Shown: positions 12,134-24,565, counted from the stretch's first letter. The stretch is DNA of 64,000 nucleotides from Trichobilharzia szidati (GCA_944472155.2 OX235277.1:22578804-22642803), one strand, 5' to 3'. The notes: a model not told the origin generated them from the letters alone. Numbers and translations: made by a program.

Positions 12134-13440
12134 ATATCAATGAAGCTTCCATAGTTGTTTTCAGCCTAGAAGAATGGTCACTACAATCATGTCTTTAGGG
12201 TTATTGCTGCTGAGTGTCTAGAGAAAATCGTGTTCACTACCATAGCACGGGATACTGTGTCTCTAAATTCAATTACACTGGTGTCATTCTATTCAGAGTT
12301 CAGAACTCTTGATATTCAGTGACCTAGTAACTGAGCTACTCATATGTAGGCAAGATATATCTAATCTGTAATGATCATTAAGATACCTAAAGTATAATGT
12401 TTCATGAAATTACATTTGTTATATGTTCATTCAGTCGAACCGCTAATGTTCTAAAAGGATGTTCACGTGAATTCGTTCTGCAGTGAAATGACTTACAGTA
12501 TGATTGTTCACAATATATATTACAATCTTCAGTAAAATAACTAGAATGGATAGCATAAACGTTTTTGTAGTTGTTACCTTGTATAGCGATTTATAGCACG
12601 CTAACAAAATTGAACTTTTCCTTATTTCATTGCATTGGACCAAAGTGCTCTTGGATGATGGATGCACTGAAGTCAGCATACTGTTTCGTTGACAGAATGT
12701 TTCTAACAGTAGAATCAGAGGAATGTTTTCATCTTGTATATGACCAAGTTGTCCTGATGCACCAGCAACTTTGTATTCCTTTTGAAATTCGAATCTAACA
12801 CCAATAGTTCATGCAAATGTGAGTGTTGCCATTTGGCCTACTGAGAGCCAGTGAAATGACACCGTGGACGCCTAAGGACGTCAATAGTTAGCTAAGACAA
12901 AACGATGTGATATTCTCTACATTTTGCTTAATAAATAATTTATCACAGAATTAATTGATAGTCAACGCAGAACAGTTCACCTAATTTTGTACAGCATTAT
13001 TACATACATGAGAGTTGAAAGTCATCATACCACGAGATGTCAGTCAGTTCATCAGTGCTTTTCATTTACTGTACTTCGCGGGATTTTTATTCTGTATGAC
13101 ACGCATGCAGAAATGACTTGAATTTGTTTTAAGCTACTCATCAAGTTAAATGCAACTTGAATATTTAGCTCTCGAAACTTAATCCGTACATCTGATACAA
13201 AGTTTCGCTATCTAGTGTACTGCTTTTACCAACTGGGAAATATGTGAAGTAATTTCACCAGTCCGATATAATGCGTAACCCGTTGTAGTTCCTCATTTAC
13301 GACTAATCTATGTTGTATCTGTTGCAATACAGGGGAAATCTCTCTCCTGTAAACATAAACTGTTACTTCTATTACAAATTTATTTTGAAGTGCCTGTAAT
13401 GTATCTTACCTATTCTACTTTAATGCTCCCTGTTAGTCTT
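12134..13440. other. no gene seen; intron-like
   Basis: No recognised repeat or exon. It lies between the first two candidate exons of gene C. Confidence 0.35.
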
Positions 13441-14553
13441 TCCTGGTCTACTGAAAAAGGACTATACGAACCTGAGAAGGATGTTGAAGGTAGTCAGTAT
13501 GACTAGTGGTGTAAAACTCAGTCAGCTCGTCACTACTTTAGTTGATAGGCATCTGAATACATGCAAAAAACGGTCAAAAACCATACTCTCCGACCCCGAA
13601 CACCCCCTCTTTTCCCAACTCTCGCCTTGTATCTCATCAAGTAAAACCAGAAATCAGTATAAAATAATTTATGCTCGTACAACCAAGTACAGGAACTCAA
13701 CGATACCATACTTGGCCCGTGTTCTAAGTGACAGAGACAATGTTAAGTGCTAAACATATGACTTGCTTTGTTGTTAATAACGTAATTTCAGGCTCTTTTA
13801 TTTCTCTCTTACTTTGTATTCTATAGTGAACTCCTTCTTAAATATACTTAGCTACCTAAATTATTAACATTGGCTTACTTTCGTGTACTCTACTCTATTC
13901 CTTCTTTTGTGTATCTACTGGTTCCGACTATATTAGCACTATGAGTATTGCAAAATTGTCCTGTCATTAAACACCATGTAATTATTAGTTTTGTGTTTGT
14001 TTTTTTATTTTTTTCGGCAATATTAGCTGACAATCTTGGTTGTGAATGCCAATATCACCATCTTAAAATTTTGTATTATGCAGGATTACTCACACTACCA
14101 CTACAAACACTGCATTAGACCTGACAATAAAAAACAAAACAACAACCCTGAAATGTTATTTGATGATTGTTTAGAGTTGTTTCAACCAAATTAACTGACC
14201 ATCTTGGCGATAAACATTCTCAAATATCATTTCATAACTTCTTGTATGACTATAGGTTTACTGTCACCATGCATAATCATATCATAGCTTCCACTACCCA
14301 ATACTGAGTTATTATTATATGATGTTTATTGTCCTTTCTACTTCTTGGTACTTTTTCGCATTCATAATTATTTTGTGTTTATCCCGTTTCTTTTTTTGCT
14401 GTTGGTGTCTTTAGATTTATTTTTGTTTGTTTGTTTAATACTCCTTTTAAATGTTTGTGAAATTAGATGCAAATATTGTAGATATGTGCTGAAAATTCCA
14501 CACTGTACCACTAGTACTGTTTCTGGAATAAAGCAAATTATTATTATTATTAT
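13441..14553 (+). mobile_element. CR1/Jockey-like LINE, 3-prime end
   Basis: A short ORF up to 13753 contains ILSDPEHPLF and, further on, YRNSTIPYLARVL. This pattern (DPxHPL, then a basic stretch, then NSxIPxxxRxL) is typical of the extreme C-terminus of Jockey/CR1-type reverse transcriptase proteins. About 0.8 kb of 3-prime UTR follows, ending in ggaataaagcaaattattat and a short ATT repeat. The element is 5-prime truncated and carries no catalytic domain. Clade assignment is from memory of the motif and is not firm. Confidence 0.55.
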
Positions 14554-14621
14554 AAATGAAATGTTATTTCTACACGGTAAACATGATTTCATTGAATAGT
14601 GTTAAACTTCTTCTTTTTTAG

Positions 14622-14633
14622 GCGAAAAAGCAG
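14622..14633 (+). CDS. candidate 12-base micro-exon of gene C
   Basis: A strong acceptor (cttcttcttttttag) is followed by GCGAAAAAGCAG and then gtacgt. It is a multiple of 3. Joined in phase 1 to the exon at 11644 it adds GEKA and again leaves one G. It has the best acceptor among the plus-strand candidates. Confidence 0.5.
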
Positions 14634-15911
14634 GTACGTTCACACTGTTATTCATAAAAAATTACTTTAAAACATTTGGCTTCGCATAATCATGTAAAAC
14701 TGGTGGGCGGAGATTGTAGCATTCAGAAATTGTGCCGTGAAATATTCAGCAATAAAGAGAAATATCATTAAAATATAAAATTATCGTTGTATGAAGATTG
14801 TTCATGCTGCTCAAGCTTTAACAAACTTTCCAAAATGAAATGCGGTGACAAATTTCCATGCAAAGTAATCGCCAATTGGCGCAATTCTAGAAGATTTTTC
14901 AGCAGGATTTCCTCATGAGAGTGGTGTTAGCACTCAGAGACAGACATTTTAAATCTACTTTGCGGAATATCTGTAAATATACTAAAAGCTGATGTTTAGT
15001 GATGTAATAGTTAAATGTGTAACGTTTTCAGTTAAGTGAAACCATACAGTTTAGAGATATATTCAGATTAATTTGTTCTGGCGATATTATGATTTATTCT
15101 GAAATTATTCACAAAACTACGAGACAGATAAGATTTCAGAAAAATGTTTTGTCTCCCCTAGTACTTTTATTTCTAGTATAGGACCCCATACATCGTATCT
15201 TGAAGTCATCATATTATTTGACTGTTCATCACTAATGGCGGAATCCAAGAGGAATCTTCTTCATATGCAAGACCTATTAGTGGAATAGGCCTATTCACAT
15301 CTCAGTGAATGATAATTTTACCTTTGAAACTCGAACTTACGGCCCTTCATTTAAAAAAAACAACATAAATTCTGAATTAACGAGAAAAACGTTCCTTGAT
15401 TATGTGATTTCCAGATGAGATGTCTTATTATGTTCACAGCTATTCAAACAGCAGCAAACATTCGTGTTCTGTGCAATAGCCAATAGACACAACAATGTTA
15501 AATATACTTTTGATTGCACGTTAGTCAGTAACTAGTGTAATGCATCTAGTCCTGTCTTCGCTGCAGACTGAACTCTATCAGTCCAGCTGGTAATGTGGCC
15601 ATCATGCTATTAGGTGGCTCGCCATTACGGTGCACTGTAAGTAAGTACCGCAACATTTTACTACAACTGTTGTTTATGAGCTGTATAATTATTGTTAGTT
15701 GACGCCACCCCGTTTCTATACCTACCTATCTATATCTATAAAATACCTATGTGAGATTTAAGGTTAGGTAGGTAGCAAGTAGGCTAGCTTCATTTCAATG
15801 AAGTATTATTTTTGTATTTCTGTAGTTGTAGTAGTAATTATCCCAGATTAGTAGTTAATGTCAGTAAAATGTGTTGTTGTTGAGCATTACATTACATAAT
15901 AATAATAATAA
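14634..15911. other. no gene seen; intron-like
   Basis: No supported feature. At 15607-15633 a 27-base block lies between a weak acceptor and gtaagt, and at about 15567 there is a good acceptor without an in-frame exon length. I do not call either. Confidence 0.35.
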
Positions 15912-16210
15912 TAAAATAGGTAGTGTGATGGCTATAGGCTTGTCGACAGGTCAGAGAATTACATTACACATTAATGATGGTGTATGATTGGTCTATTCGA
16001 ACGAATAAGATTAGTAGTTTTTATCACAGTACTAGGTAAAGGGAGGGAGGGAGGGATGACAAATAACTGTCACAGACGGAGGGGGTGGTGGGTGATAAGT
16101 AGTCTATTATTATTATTATCAATTATGAAAAGCTAAAAAAAATTTACAAACAATATATAGAGAGAGGGTGTGGTGGTGTGGAGTGACGGGGTTAATGTAG
16201 TGACGGAGTA
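15912..16210. repeat. diverged repeat block, copy 1
   Basis: It shares ordered segments with 20801-21260: aaaataggtag, ggcttgtcgac, aataagattagtagttttta, a gggagggaggga run followed by tgacaaataactgtcacaga, and ggggttaatgtag. Copies lie about 4.9 kb apart in the same orientation. No coding potential is seen. It could be a local duplication or two copies of an unrecognised dispersed repeat. Confidence 0.7.
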
Positions 16211-16553
16211 GGATTTGCAGCTGAATGAATAATGAATGCATAACGCCGCCGCCGCCTTGGTGGATATCAACAACAACACCTTGCCAACGCTTGTTTATTA
16301 CCACACCGGACGGAACCGGATATGAATTATGTATATCATTGGCGAAATGCAGATATATAAGAGATATATTTTAAAGATATAATCTCTGATGCTTATATTC
16401 AAGAGAGAGAAGTGAAACAACAATTGCTGGTTTTGAACCCGATAGTAATTGCTGACAACATTTTTTATTAATCCTTTCTCACTCAGCTTAATTTCTGGTT
16501 ATGGTATGAGCGGAGATTTTCTTTATCTTATATCTCTTTTTTTCTTATTTCAG

Positions 16554-16619
16554 GATATTTACGCCAACGGATCTTCCTTACTTAACGGATTTGCAGCGAC
16601 TCTTCTCTGTAATATTAAA
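16554..16619 (+). CDS. possible terminal exon of gene C
   Basis: A very strong acceptor (atctctttttttcttatttcag) precedes sequence that reads GYLRQRIFLT in phase 1 and stops at TAA (16583-16585). ATTAAA, a common polyadenylation variant, lies at 16614-16619. With exons 11644 and 14622 this would give a small secreted protein of about 35 residues. Another strong acceptor ends just upstream at about 16488, so the true last exon is uncertain, and further micro-exons may have been missed. Confidence 0.3.
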
Positions 16620-16666
16620 ATATAATATTCTCTGAACAATACACACTCTTTTCTCTTTCTACAAAC

Positions 16667-16999
16667 TCAATGAATTTTGTCAGGACAGGATAGGATAGAG
16701 TTCCTGATATTTTGCAGGAGTTCTCCTATAATGCGTTGATTGAGTTTCTTGACATATTCAGAAGGAGATTTCGGCATTTCTGAACTAATGTTGTTCCTGA
16801 ATTCGCATTCCAGAATACGCATAGGCAATGATGAAACGATGCTAGTCAGTGCTAATTGAGGGCTTAATACTATAGCACTATTCGCTGACCTAAGTTTGGT
16901 TGTTCTAAGGTAATGCGAGTCAGCGCTGGGCTGCATCTGGGCTGAAATAAGGCCGAAAAGCAAACCCTGTAGGTTGTGAACTACCTCTGAAAATGCCTA
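16667..16999 (-). CDS. unidentified ORF, possibly exon or element remnant
   Basis: The minus strand has a strong acceptor (gggctcttctttttctag) at 17000 and an open frame of about 110 codons ending at TGA in 16667. The predicted protein has no motif that I recognise, is not strongly hydrophobic, and ends with a helical-looking stretch (EYVKKLNQRIIGELLQNI). In phase 1 the same acceptor gives only about 25 codons before a stop. It may be an exon, an old transposon protein piece, or chance. Confidence 0.25.
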
Positions 17000-17000
17000 G

Positions 17001-20000
17001 AAAAAGAAGAGCCCACTTAAGAATAAGAAGTGCTAGTCTTGCTGAAAGCATGCACTGAGGGCAAACAAAGTGAAAGTATCATAGCTAAGACCAACCAAGT
17101 TCTTCAGACCACTGATCTTCAAGAACTAATCACATACAGGAATCAATGATATGAAAGGTGATTCCGAATCACTCCTGCCTGCCTGTCTGCCTGCCTTTCT
17201 GAACCTAGAATGGGCAGAAATAGACACAGTATTCCACTTATTCTCCTGAGAGAGGGACTGTTTCTGTAAATCAATCTGTTTTGTGTGGTCGAGTTATGGC
17301 TTTTAGATTAGAAATATCAATAGATCTCAAAGAACCTTAACCCACAGTCACCTGGATGAGTGAGTGCATCTATCATCGTGCATTCTAAGACTTCTCTATA
17401 CATCATCAGCTGTGAATTTCTCCCGAAAGAAATCTGAAACGATAATCCAAACTATAGATTTCACCACACGTAGAGTGACGGACGCGTAAAGTCCGAAATA
17501 CAGGATATTCTGCAATACCATACTTCATTACATAAAAATAGATATACAATATACAAACCTCAAAATGTGAGGTGTCTGTGGCTAAATGCCGTCAAATGCA
17601 CAACCACTGTGCAGTCAATAAGTAAAAACAGCAATGTGTCGGTTCAAACGGCCTGCGAATGCCAAGCAAAGAATAAACAAATATGAACAAACAACTTTCA
17701 ATAGTAAAGCATACACTATAATAGGGTAAGGTCAGCAAATGATGATGTTTAAGGAGAAGAAAAATAAGAAGTATACATTAATAGAACAAGTAATTAAACT
17801 GCAGTTGTAAGCAAATGTCATTGTTATAAATTAACATATACAATTAATCATACTACTTACTAATTGATGGCAAGTAGTATAATGTTGAGCAAAGGAAAGA
17901 TTGAGAATGAACAGGTAGGAAGGGAATTAACATTAGCTTTGTAGGGAGGGACTGGGAGACATTCTTACAACACATAAGCTAAGCTCCAACCATGAAGTAT
18001 AATATTATGTTTGCAATGGTTTTCAGTGTATTGCAATGCTAGTCAATTTATGTGTGATGTATCGAAAACGATGGGAATACTTTTAGCGAATATTTTCCCA
18101 TTCGTTGGGTTATTTGAATGAATTATTAATCAATCATGAATATGATTGTAGCTGTTGTGCTCCTCTCTTCAATGCATAGAAATAACCGACAATTCACACT
18201 TTTTGCAGCATTGGCTTTATCAGTCAGACTGAACTTCGTTGAGATACGCAATATCACAAAGTGTTCTAAACGCAGGGAGAAGACGATTATTCTGATATGT
18301 TTACACACAGTTCTATTGAACAATATTAAAATGAAATTCAAATTTACCTACCTACTATGAGGCAGCCATAAACACATTTTATGTTTTATCGAAACACAAT
18401 ACAAGTACTGTAAGAGAAAATTAGTTAACCGAACGAAGTTCAACTGTAGTAAAACGTACGCACCTTAAGATAGAGGAGAATATTCCCCGTGAGGTGGGAT
18501 CAAAATCTATGTCCACAAGAATCACACCGACACTTCCCGCAGACAGTCCAGTCTAGTCTAGTCTAGTCCGAATGATCTTCATTCACTCAAACAAACTTAT
18601 GTTGTGTTGTTGAACAGCACATTGTCAATGTGGGTACCACAACCACAAAAAGAGACTAAACACGGAGGGAACTATTAGAATCGGCTAGTGAACAGGGAGG
18701 GACAAAGGCGGCGAATAGGAAAAAGCTCAAAATCAATCAACATGCGATTTGGAAATGTCAAACTAATGGTACACGGTCTAGAGGAAACACATGTTATAAA
18801 TGCAGCGTTGGTTGGAACGTCTAAATAAGCATAGATATTGGTAATAGGTCGTCCAGCAGGGAGGGATTTTCCAAACAATTTGCACATCACACTATATTCA
18901 TTCATATCAGAAGGAATAGAGACACAAATCTACGCCCTGAAGATCATTTTGTCTTATGAGACAGTCTAATTGAAATTCTCAATGTTCTGTCTGCAAGCAT
19001 TTAAAGAAATTTATTAGCAACCGTGAGGCCATTAGTGAATGACAAATACTTGCTAGTCCCATAATAAGATTACAGTATTTATTTTTGTGCAGTAATAGTA
19101 CACTGACAGGAATGTTTCACTGACTGTAAAGGAAAAAGAAAGAATAGAATTCAGCTGGTAAGCAACAACATATCCAACATCCCAAGGTATTCACTCGTCG
19201 AAACGAGAGAAAAAACGGGACATTAATTAGTAAATAAATAAGTAATGCATAAGTAATGAGGAAACGTTAATGCCATGCAAATTCAAGATGATAATGACTA
19301 CTACTGTAACACTAATCAATAATTTCAGATGACCTGATGTACGTACACTAACCCGTCAGAAGGTGTCTATGCATGTAGTAAAACCAGAGAAGTCTTTGAG
19401 ATCATTCGTTAACTGAAATCTACTGATGACGGAGATATCGTCGTTTGTTGTCTCGAACTGAACAAAATGTTAAAAGGAAACGACACTGGAAGAAACATTT
19501 TTCGAAATCATTATACTACTACTACTACTATTATACACAGATAAGTAGCTCAAGTGTTTGTGAAGAAATTGTCAGATGCAGTCACCAGTAGTCGGTACTA
19601 TTCATGTTATCCATGTTATAGTCAACCTCATTAATTCAGATAGAAGTGAACGGTTGACGTAATTGATCTATTCGAAATGTACCTTATATGGTTTTTAGAA
19701 GCAATAGTGATTCAAGTGAGAGTGAGTTGTGGAAACATGGGATGTTTTAATCATACAAATTGGTTCATTAGAATCACAAATAGTAAAAGAAAACGGGAAT
19801 AAAAATATTCACTTCAAAACAATGAGAACTTATACATTTTATTATTTACTATGAAGTGAGTGACACAGTATAATTATTTCCTAGTTGGACATCTTGAACA
19901 TGCCTTTTCAATTCAATTCATCGTTGTGGCTGGATATGTATGAGGTGGCGGCAGGAGAGAAGGAGGAGGAGAGATGTCACAAAAAACTAGTGGAGAATTT

Positions 20001-20800
20001 CAAAAGCTCAGGACAAATTGAAGTAATCAGGGTGGTGAAGATGGTGTGCAACAGCCCAAACAGCCCAATGAGAGCTTCATAAATATACACACCATCGAGA
20101 TCGAAGTAAGTACACGAGTACACGAGTATATTCAGATCATCTACCTGAGCTAAAAATCTTCTGCATTTTGCATCTACATAATAAAACGTAAAGCTAGCTA
20201 ATAATTGCCAGCTGTATACTTAAAAATGTCTGTCATTTCGTCAACAAGCGTCTGTCTCTTAGATGTCTCTCAGAAAAGTCATTACTTTTTGCACATTTGC
20301 AAAGATGATAGATACCCCGATGAATACCGGTAAATACAAAAGCTGCTCTTTCAAGCTTCTTCCCAATACTTCTGGCTGGTTATTAGGACATGAATGTATG
20401 AATCGTAGGCTGAAGAAGGCAAGTCAGGTAGTAGTAAGTAATATTGGAAAACGCGCGCCTACTAACTGCTATATAATTAATCCGACAATACCCACCAACC
20501 AACCAACCAACCAAGCTTAAAAATAGGATTTGCAACAGAAATAATGTCTTTAGTGGTGAAATGAAAGTAAACAAGCACTGCAGTAGCCTTAACTAGTGAG
20601 TGAGTGAGTGATTAAGTGCAGTGAATACTGAGAAATCGCATTGTAAGCCAAGTGTAAGGATAAAAGCAATAATTCCGTCTTTGGGGTTGATGTTAGTAAA
20701 TTAAAATAGACAGACAGACAGACAGACCTACGTACCTACCTACCTACCAATTAATCGACCAGCGAACGTGTACCTTTTACACAGGAGAATGATAACAACA
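17001..20800. other. no gene seen
   Basis: Non-coding sequence with short simple repeats (ctgcctgcctgt at 17.18 kb, agtctagtct at 18.55 kb, actactacta at 19.51 kb, gagtgagtga at 20.6 kb, gacagacaga at 20.71 kb). Weak plus-strand exon-like blocks such as ATCGAA before gtaagt at about 20.1 kb are not called. Confidence 0.35.
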
Positions 20801-21260
20801 AAAAATAGGTAGGGTGATGGTTACAGGCTTGTCGACTAGTCAGAGGAGAATGACACACATAAATGATGGTGTGTATGATTGGTCCATTTGACCGAATAAG
20901 ATTAGTAGTTTTTATCACAGGTGTGATGTGATAGCAGTACTAGGTAAATAAGACTACTACTAATTGCAGTATTATGGAAATATAAATGAACCCACCCCTA
21001 CCCACCCTGATAGGCAGGGAGGGAGGGAGGGAGGGATGACAAATAACTGTCACAGACGGAGAGAGTGGTGGCGACTCAATTATTATTATCATCATCATCT
21101 TGTCTAGCCTTCTCCCTAATAAGTATGATTACAGTTCAGTTCAGTTCAGTTGAGACAAGCGAGGTCAAATATGAAAGGTGACAGTGACATAAATTTATAA
21201 ACCAAATAGAGGGTGGGATGGGGGGAAGGGGGTTAATGTAATGTAGTGTAGTGTAGTGAG
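20801..21260. repeat. diverged repeat block, copy 2
   Basis: This is the second copy of the block at 15912-16210. It is longer because of insertions around 20925-21010 and 21075-21200, including a catcatcatc tract and a cagttcagttcagtt repeat. Both copies are flanked by short tetranucleotide and trinucleotide repeats. Confidence 0.7.
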
Positions 21261-21606
21261 TGTATTGTAGTATAATGCATTCTACTAGCGAGTGAGGAAT
21301 TAAATATGTATCTCGTCAGTGCAGTGTTACGAAATTTGATGACAACAGTTCAGTAGTTAAAATAATGAGGTCGAAAATGTAAAACAATGCAAAAATAAAA
21401 TTTATGAGAAATAGAACATATCAGACAGACATGTTTAATAGTGAGTGCACTGTCGGTAGAATACAGTTGTCTTGACTTTCATGTAAGAATATTTGATGCT
21501 GATGATTTACATGACGATTCACATAGGCTGATAATGATGACAAGCCTGTTACACTGAAAATGAGAAACAAAACAAAAAGAGATATTAGAATACAATTTCA
21601 GTTACA

Positions 21607-21607
<1 letters not shown>

Positions 21608-21648
<41 letters not shown>

Positions 21649-21661
21649 CATAACTACTACC

Positions 21662-21707
<46 letters not shown>

Positions 21708-21808
21708 TTACTACTACTACTACTACAACTATTACTACTACTACTATTACTACTACTACTACTTTTACTACTACTACTACTACAACTATTACTACTACTA
21801 CTACTGTA
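21608..21808. repeat. TAC/ACT trinucleotide microsatellite
   Basis: About 200 bases of imperfect tac/act repeats, broken by ttttac and acaactatt interruptions that themselves repeat. It is open in several frames, giving threonine, valine or serine runs; these are repeat artefacts and not genes. Confidence 0.95.
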
Positions 21809-22076
21809 GATGGTAACACATAATGTGCTTTTCATGAATGAATGAATGAATTAACGAAATGTAACGAAGAATTTAGATTGTATTAAGCTAAAAATTAAAA
21901 TGAACCAAACTGGGGTCGGCGGGGTTGGGGGAGTGGAGTGAAAACTGAAATATCACACAGAGGTGAAATAGGATACTTTTCATAATTAATAGTAATAGGT
22001 AAAATGTTATATATGTGCAAACCAAGTTGACTTTGAACAGTTTGAAAAATTGGGCATTGGGTATATGCTATTCATT

Positions 22077-22165
22077 ATAATAAAGGTGTTTTGTATTTCC
22101 AAATGGATGAAAAAACAATATCGTTTTGTTTTACATTCATTGGGAAATACAGAAACCTTTATTAT
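22077..22165. repeat. imperfect hairpin, about 40-base arms
   Basis: The left arm (ataataaaggtgttttgtat..) pairs with the right arm ending in agaaacctttattat. The loop is short. Nothing suggests a transcription terminator; it may be a small foldback element. Confidence 0.5.
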
Positions 22166-22871
22166 ACTGTGAAGTAAAATGTTAATAGATGTTTCATTTG
22201 CAGACCACCACCACCACTACCGTCACACATATCAGGTCACATATATGCATGTGTATGTGTGTGGGGAATACGCATACAACTTCCAATGTGATCAGCTCCA
22301 CAGAAGCATGTGAAATAGTGATAATGTTAATTAATCACTTTATTCCAAACAACAACAACAGCAATAATAGTTATACAGAATAGAATTTTGAGCGTCTTTT
22401 CTTCACATATTGCAACAATTTGGCTGGCTCCTTTTGTAATTTTGTACTTACATAAAATTTTTGTCACGTTAATCGATTTCACGCATTTCATGTCAATGTT
22501 TGTCATCGATCAATCATTCACCATCGAACATTTCATGTCTCCAAATAAGATAGTATGCCACCACACCAACTGTACACATAAGCCTCAGTGTTTCTTCATA
22601 ATGAAAACATTGATGAGAATGTCTGCCTGCCGTGTTTTTTCCAGCTGTGAATGAATACTAGAAGTCAGTACTATTCTCACTCTGAATCTTTTTGCGCTTG
22701 TTCCACTTGTCATTCTAAATGAAAAAATTAATGTTTTCACAATACTGAATTCTATCTTATCAAATTTCACACCATGTTATATAACGTTGTATATCAGCCT
22801 ACTGATCACATAATTGTACATCCCTTTCTAACATACATACACCTTATGAATTCTCCTATGTATATAATACT

Positions 22872-22939
22872 AATTGTTTTGCTATTTGACATTTAACTAT
22901 GATTATAATCACAAATATATATTAATCGCATTTCATACT
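22872..22939 (+). repeat. single arm of the MITE-like inverted repeat
   Basis: It matches the arm at 7110-7170 (ttgtttt, tttgacattta, attataatcaca, gcatttcata). No partner arm is nearby. Confidence 0.5.
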
Positions 22940-23649
22940 ATTATTGACAGGTCAATTCAAGGTTATGAAATGTGTCAGGTGAATAGCTAGTACAAAGTGG
23001 TATGTATTGAAGAGGAGATAGTAAGTCTGCAATGAGAGGTTCATCATTAAATAACGAATGTGTGAAATGAAACAGGTGGAGGCATATTTTATTGAGAAAA
23101 CAGATAATATCACTAATGATAAGTCCGGACGTATTAATAGTGAAATTATATGCACAGTCATCATGCAACCTATTTGGCAACCATGATCATAACCGGTTAC
23201 TCATGAAGTGATGTTTATTTGCCACTCTTTAGAGGTGAAAATAACACCGCACAAATCACGACCATTAGATGAAACTCAAAAAAAGGTATTACGATTTGTT
23301 CACATGTCTAAGCTTGCAATGGGTAGTTTGAAAATAACAGATTGATGTGAAGTTTAATGATGCCCATTCAGCAATAAAATTTACCATAGAGAAAGAAAGT
23401 AACGGGAATTCGTCATCATGGATAGATAGATACCAGTGAAGCAGATTTGTACTTCGATGCAGATACTTCTGAAATATGCTTAGTTCGGCAGAAAAGAAGA
23501 TCGAAGTGAGTCAAATAAATTTGAGTCTTTACAAGTGAAATGAAGAGACGGAAACACAGTAGAGGTCTCACCATACAGTGTGGTATAGATGCACTGTCAA
23601 TATTAATTTCACATGGAGAGAAACATAAATTCCAAATTTTTCACGGTAC

Positions 23650-24365
23650 TCTTAGCTAAAAGTGCAACACATAAGACATCGTTCTCTTCAGATATGCTCA
23701 GAAGAAGTAATTGAAGATGAATTAAGCCTTGTATATGATACTTTGATCGAAAATGGCTATCCAGACAAATTTATCAAGAAATGCATGACAAAGAAAACGG
23801 AAAAGGACTGCTCACTGTCTGTAAACGAGAAGCCTTTATATATACGACTACAATTCAAGGGCGATATACCAAACGAGATAGTTACGAAGAAATTAAGAAA
23901 ATCAGTTCAAAGAACTTTTAATGCTGGCGAACTACACGTATTATTCTCTACACGACCGATGGTGCTATGTTGACTGAAAGATGAAGTACCTAGACTAGCT
24001 AGCCAGTTCAAATTGTATCTACCAATTCAACTGCGCTTTTGGAGCGAGTTATATTGGCCGTTGCTCTAGGAACTTGATTTTTCGTGCTTGAGAACATATC
24101 CCACTATGGCTAAGTAAAGGTGTAGTTAAAACTATTAACAGCTCGATATTAGGCCATCTTGTGCAAACAGGTCACAAAGCCAGTGGGTGCCTAACAAATT
24201 ACCAAAATCATCGAAGCACAGCATGCTCCAAACAGCAGAGGCTATTGCAATTCGCCTCAAACAACCAGTGCTCTGTGTTCAAAAGAAACAAGTCCAGCCC
24301 CTACTACTGCCCTGGCCGGCCCTCAGTAGAGACTATAAACTCATGAATTTGTATTACTATTATCT
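23650..24365 (+). pseudogene. Penelope-like element, C-terminal region with GIY-YIG remnant
   Basis: Pieces in several frames fit the C-terminal part of a PLE protein. First come NGYPDKFIKK and LYIRLQFKGD, from the region between the reverse transcriptase and endonuclease. Then comes a GIY-YIG endonuclease remnant (CIYQFNC-like, SYIGR-like, then a histidine and ILGHLVQTGHKA). The end reads AEAIAIRLKQPVLCVQKK and a stop at about 24370. Frameshifts at about 23975 and 24010 break the frame. It is a 5-prime-truncated dead copy of the same broad family as the one at 58.3 kb, followed by a hammerhead-like motif at 24505. Confidence 0.7.
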
Positions 24366-24504
24366 TTCCTAATTCTTCTGATATTCAGCTTATTTTATTT
24401 TGATGCTATTCAGCTGTAATCTATCAAATTTATTGATTCGATGTTATTTAAACAACATTAATGTCGTTCATAACACTAATTCATTCATTCACTATAATGT
24501 ATTT

Positions 24505-24565
24505 GTAACTGTAGAGCCTGATGAAGAAGAGGTTATCGAAAAGAGTACTCTTTGTTCAGCATCCA
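24505..24565 (+). ncRNA. hammerhead-like ribozyme motif in PLE 3-prime region
   Basis: CTGATGA (24518-24524) and GAAA (24538-24541) are spaced as in a hammerhead. A stem III hairpin AAGAG/CTCTT follows (24541-24545 with 24548-24552), with U at the cleavage position 24553. Stem I can form between 24510-24517 and 24554-24561 with one mismatch. Stem II is poor. Hammerheads near PLE ends are established for some eukaryotic PLEs; activity of this copy is doubtful. Confidence 0.5.

Larger units (their letters stand above)
21840..23640. other. no gene seen, contains two inverted-repeat pieces
   Basis: No supported gene. It holds a hairpin at 22077-22165 and a lone MITE-like arm at 22872-22939. Confidence 0.4.

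Noticed and set aside
15607..15633. Plus-strand 27-base block before gtaagt as a gene C exon
   Set aside because: The acceptor has almost no pyrimidine tract and two overlapping donors give different lengths.
20370..20520. Short frames near 20.4 kb as genes
   Set aside because: No start context, domain or splice support; they overlap a ccaaccaacc repeat.
20590..20620. gtgagtgagtgagtg as splice donors
   Set aside because: It is a simple repeat and offers no defined exon.
21560..21835. Threonine, valine and serine-rich frames on both strands
   Set aside because: They are translations of the TAC microsatellite.
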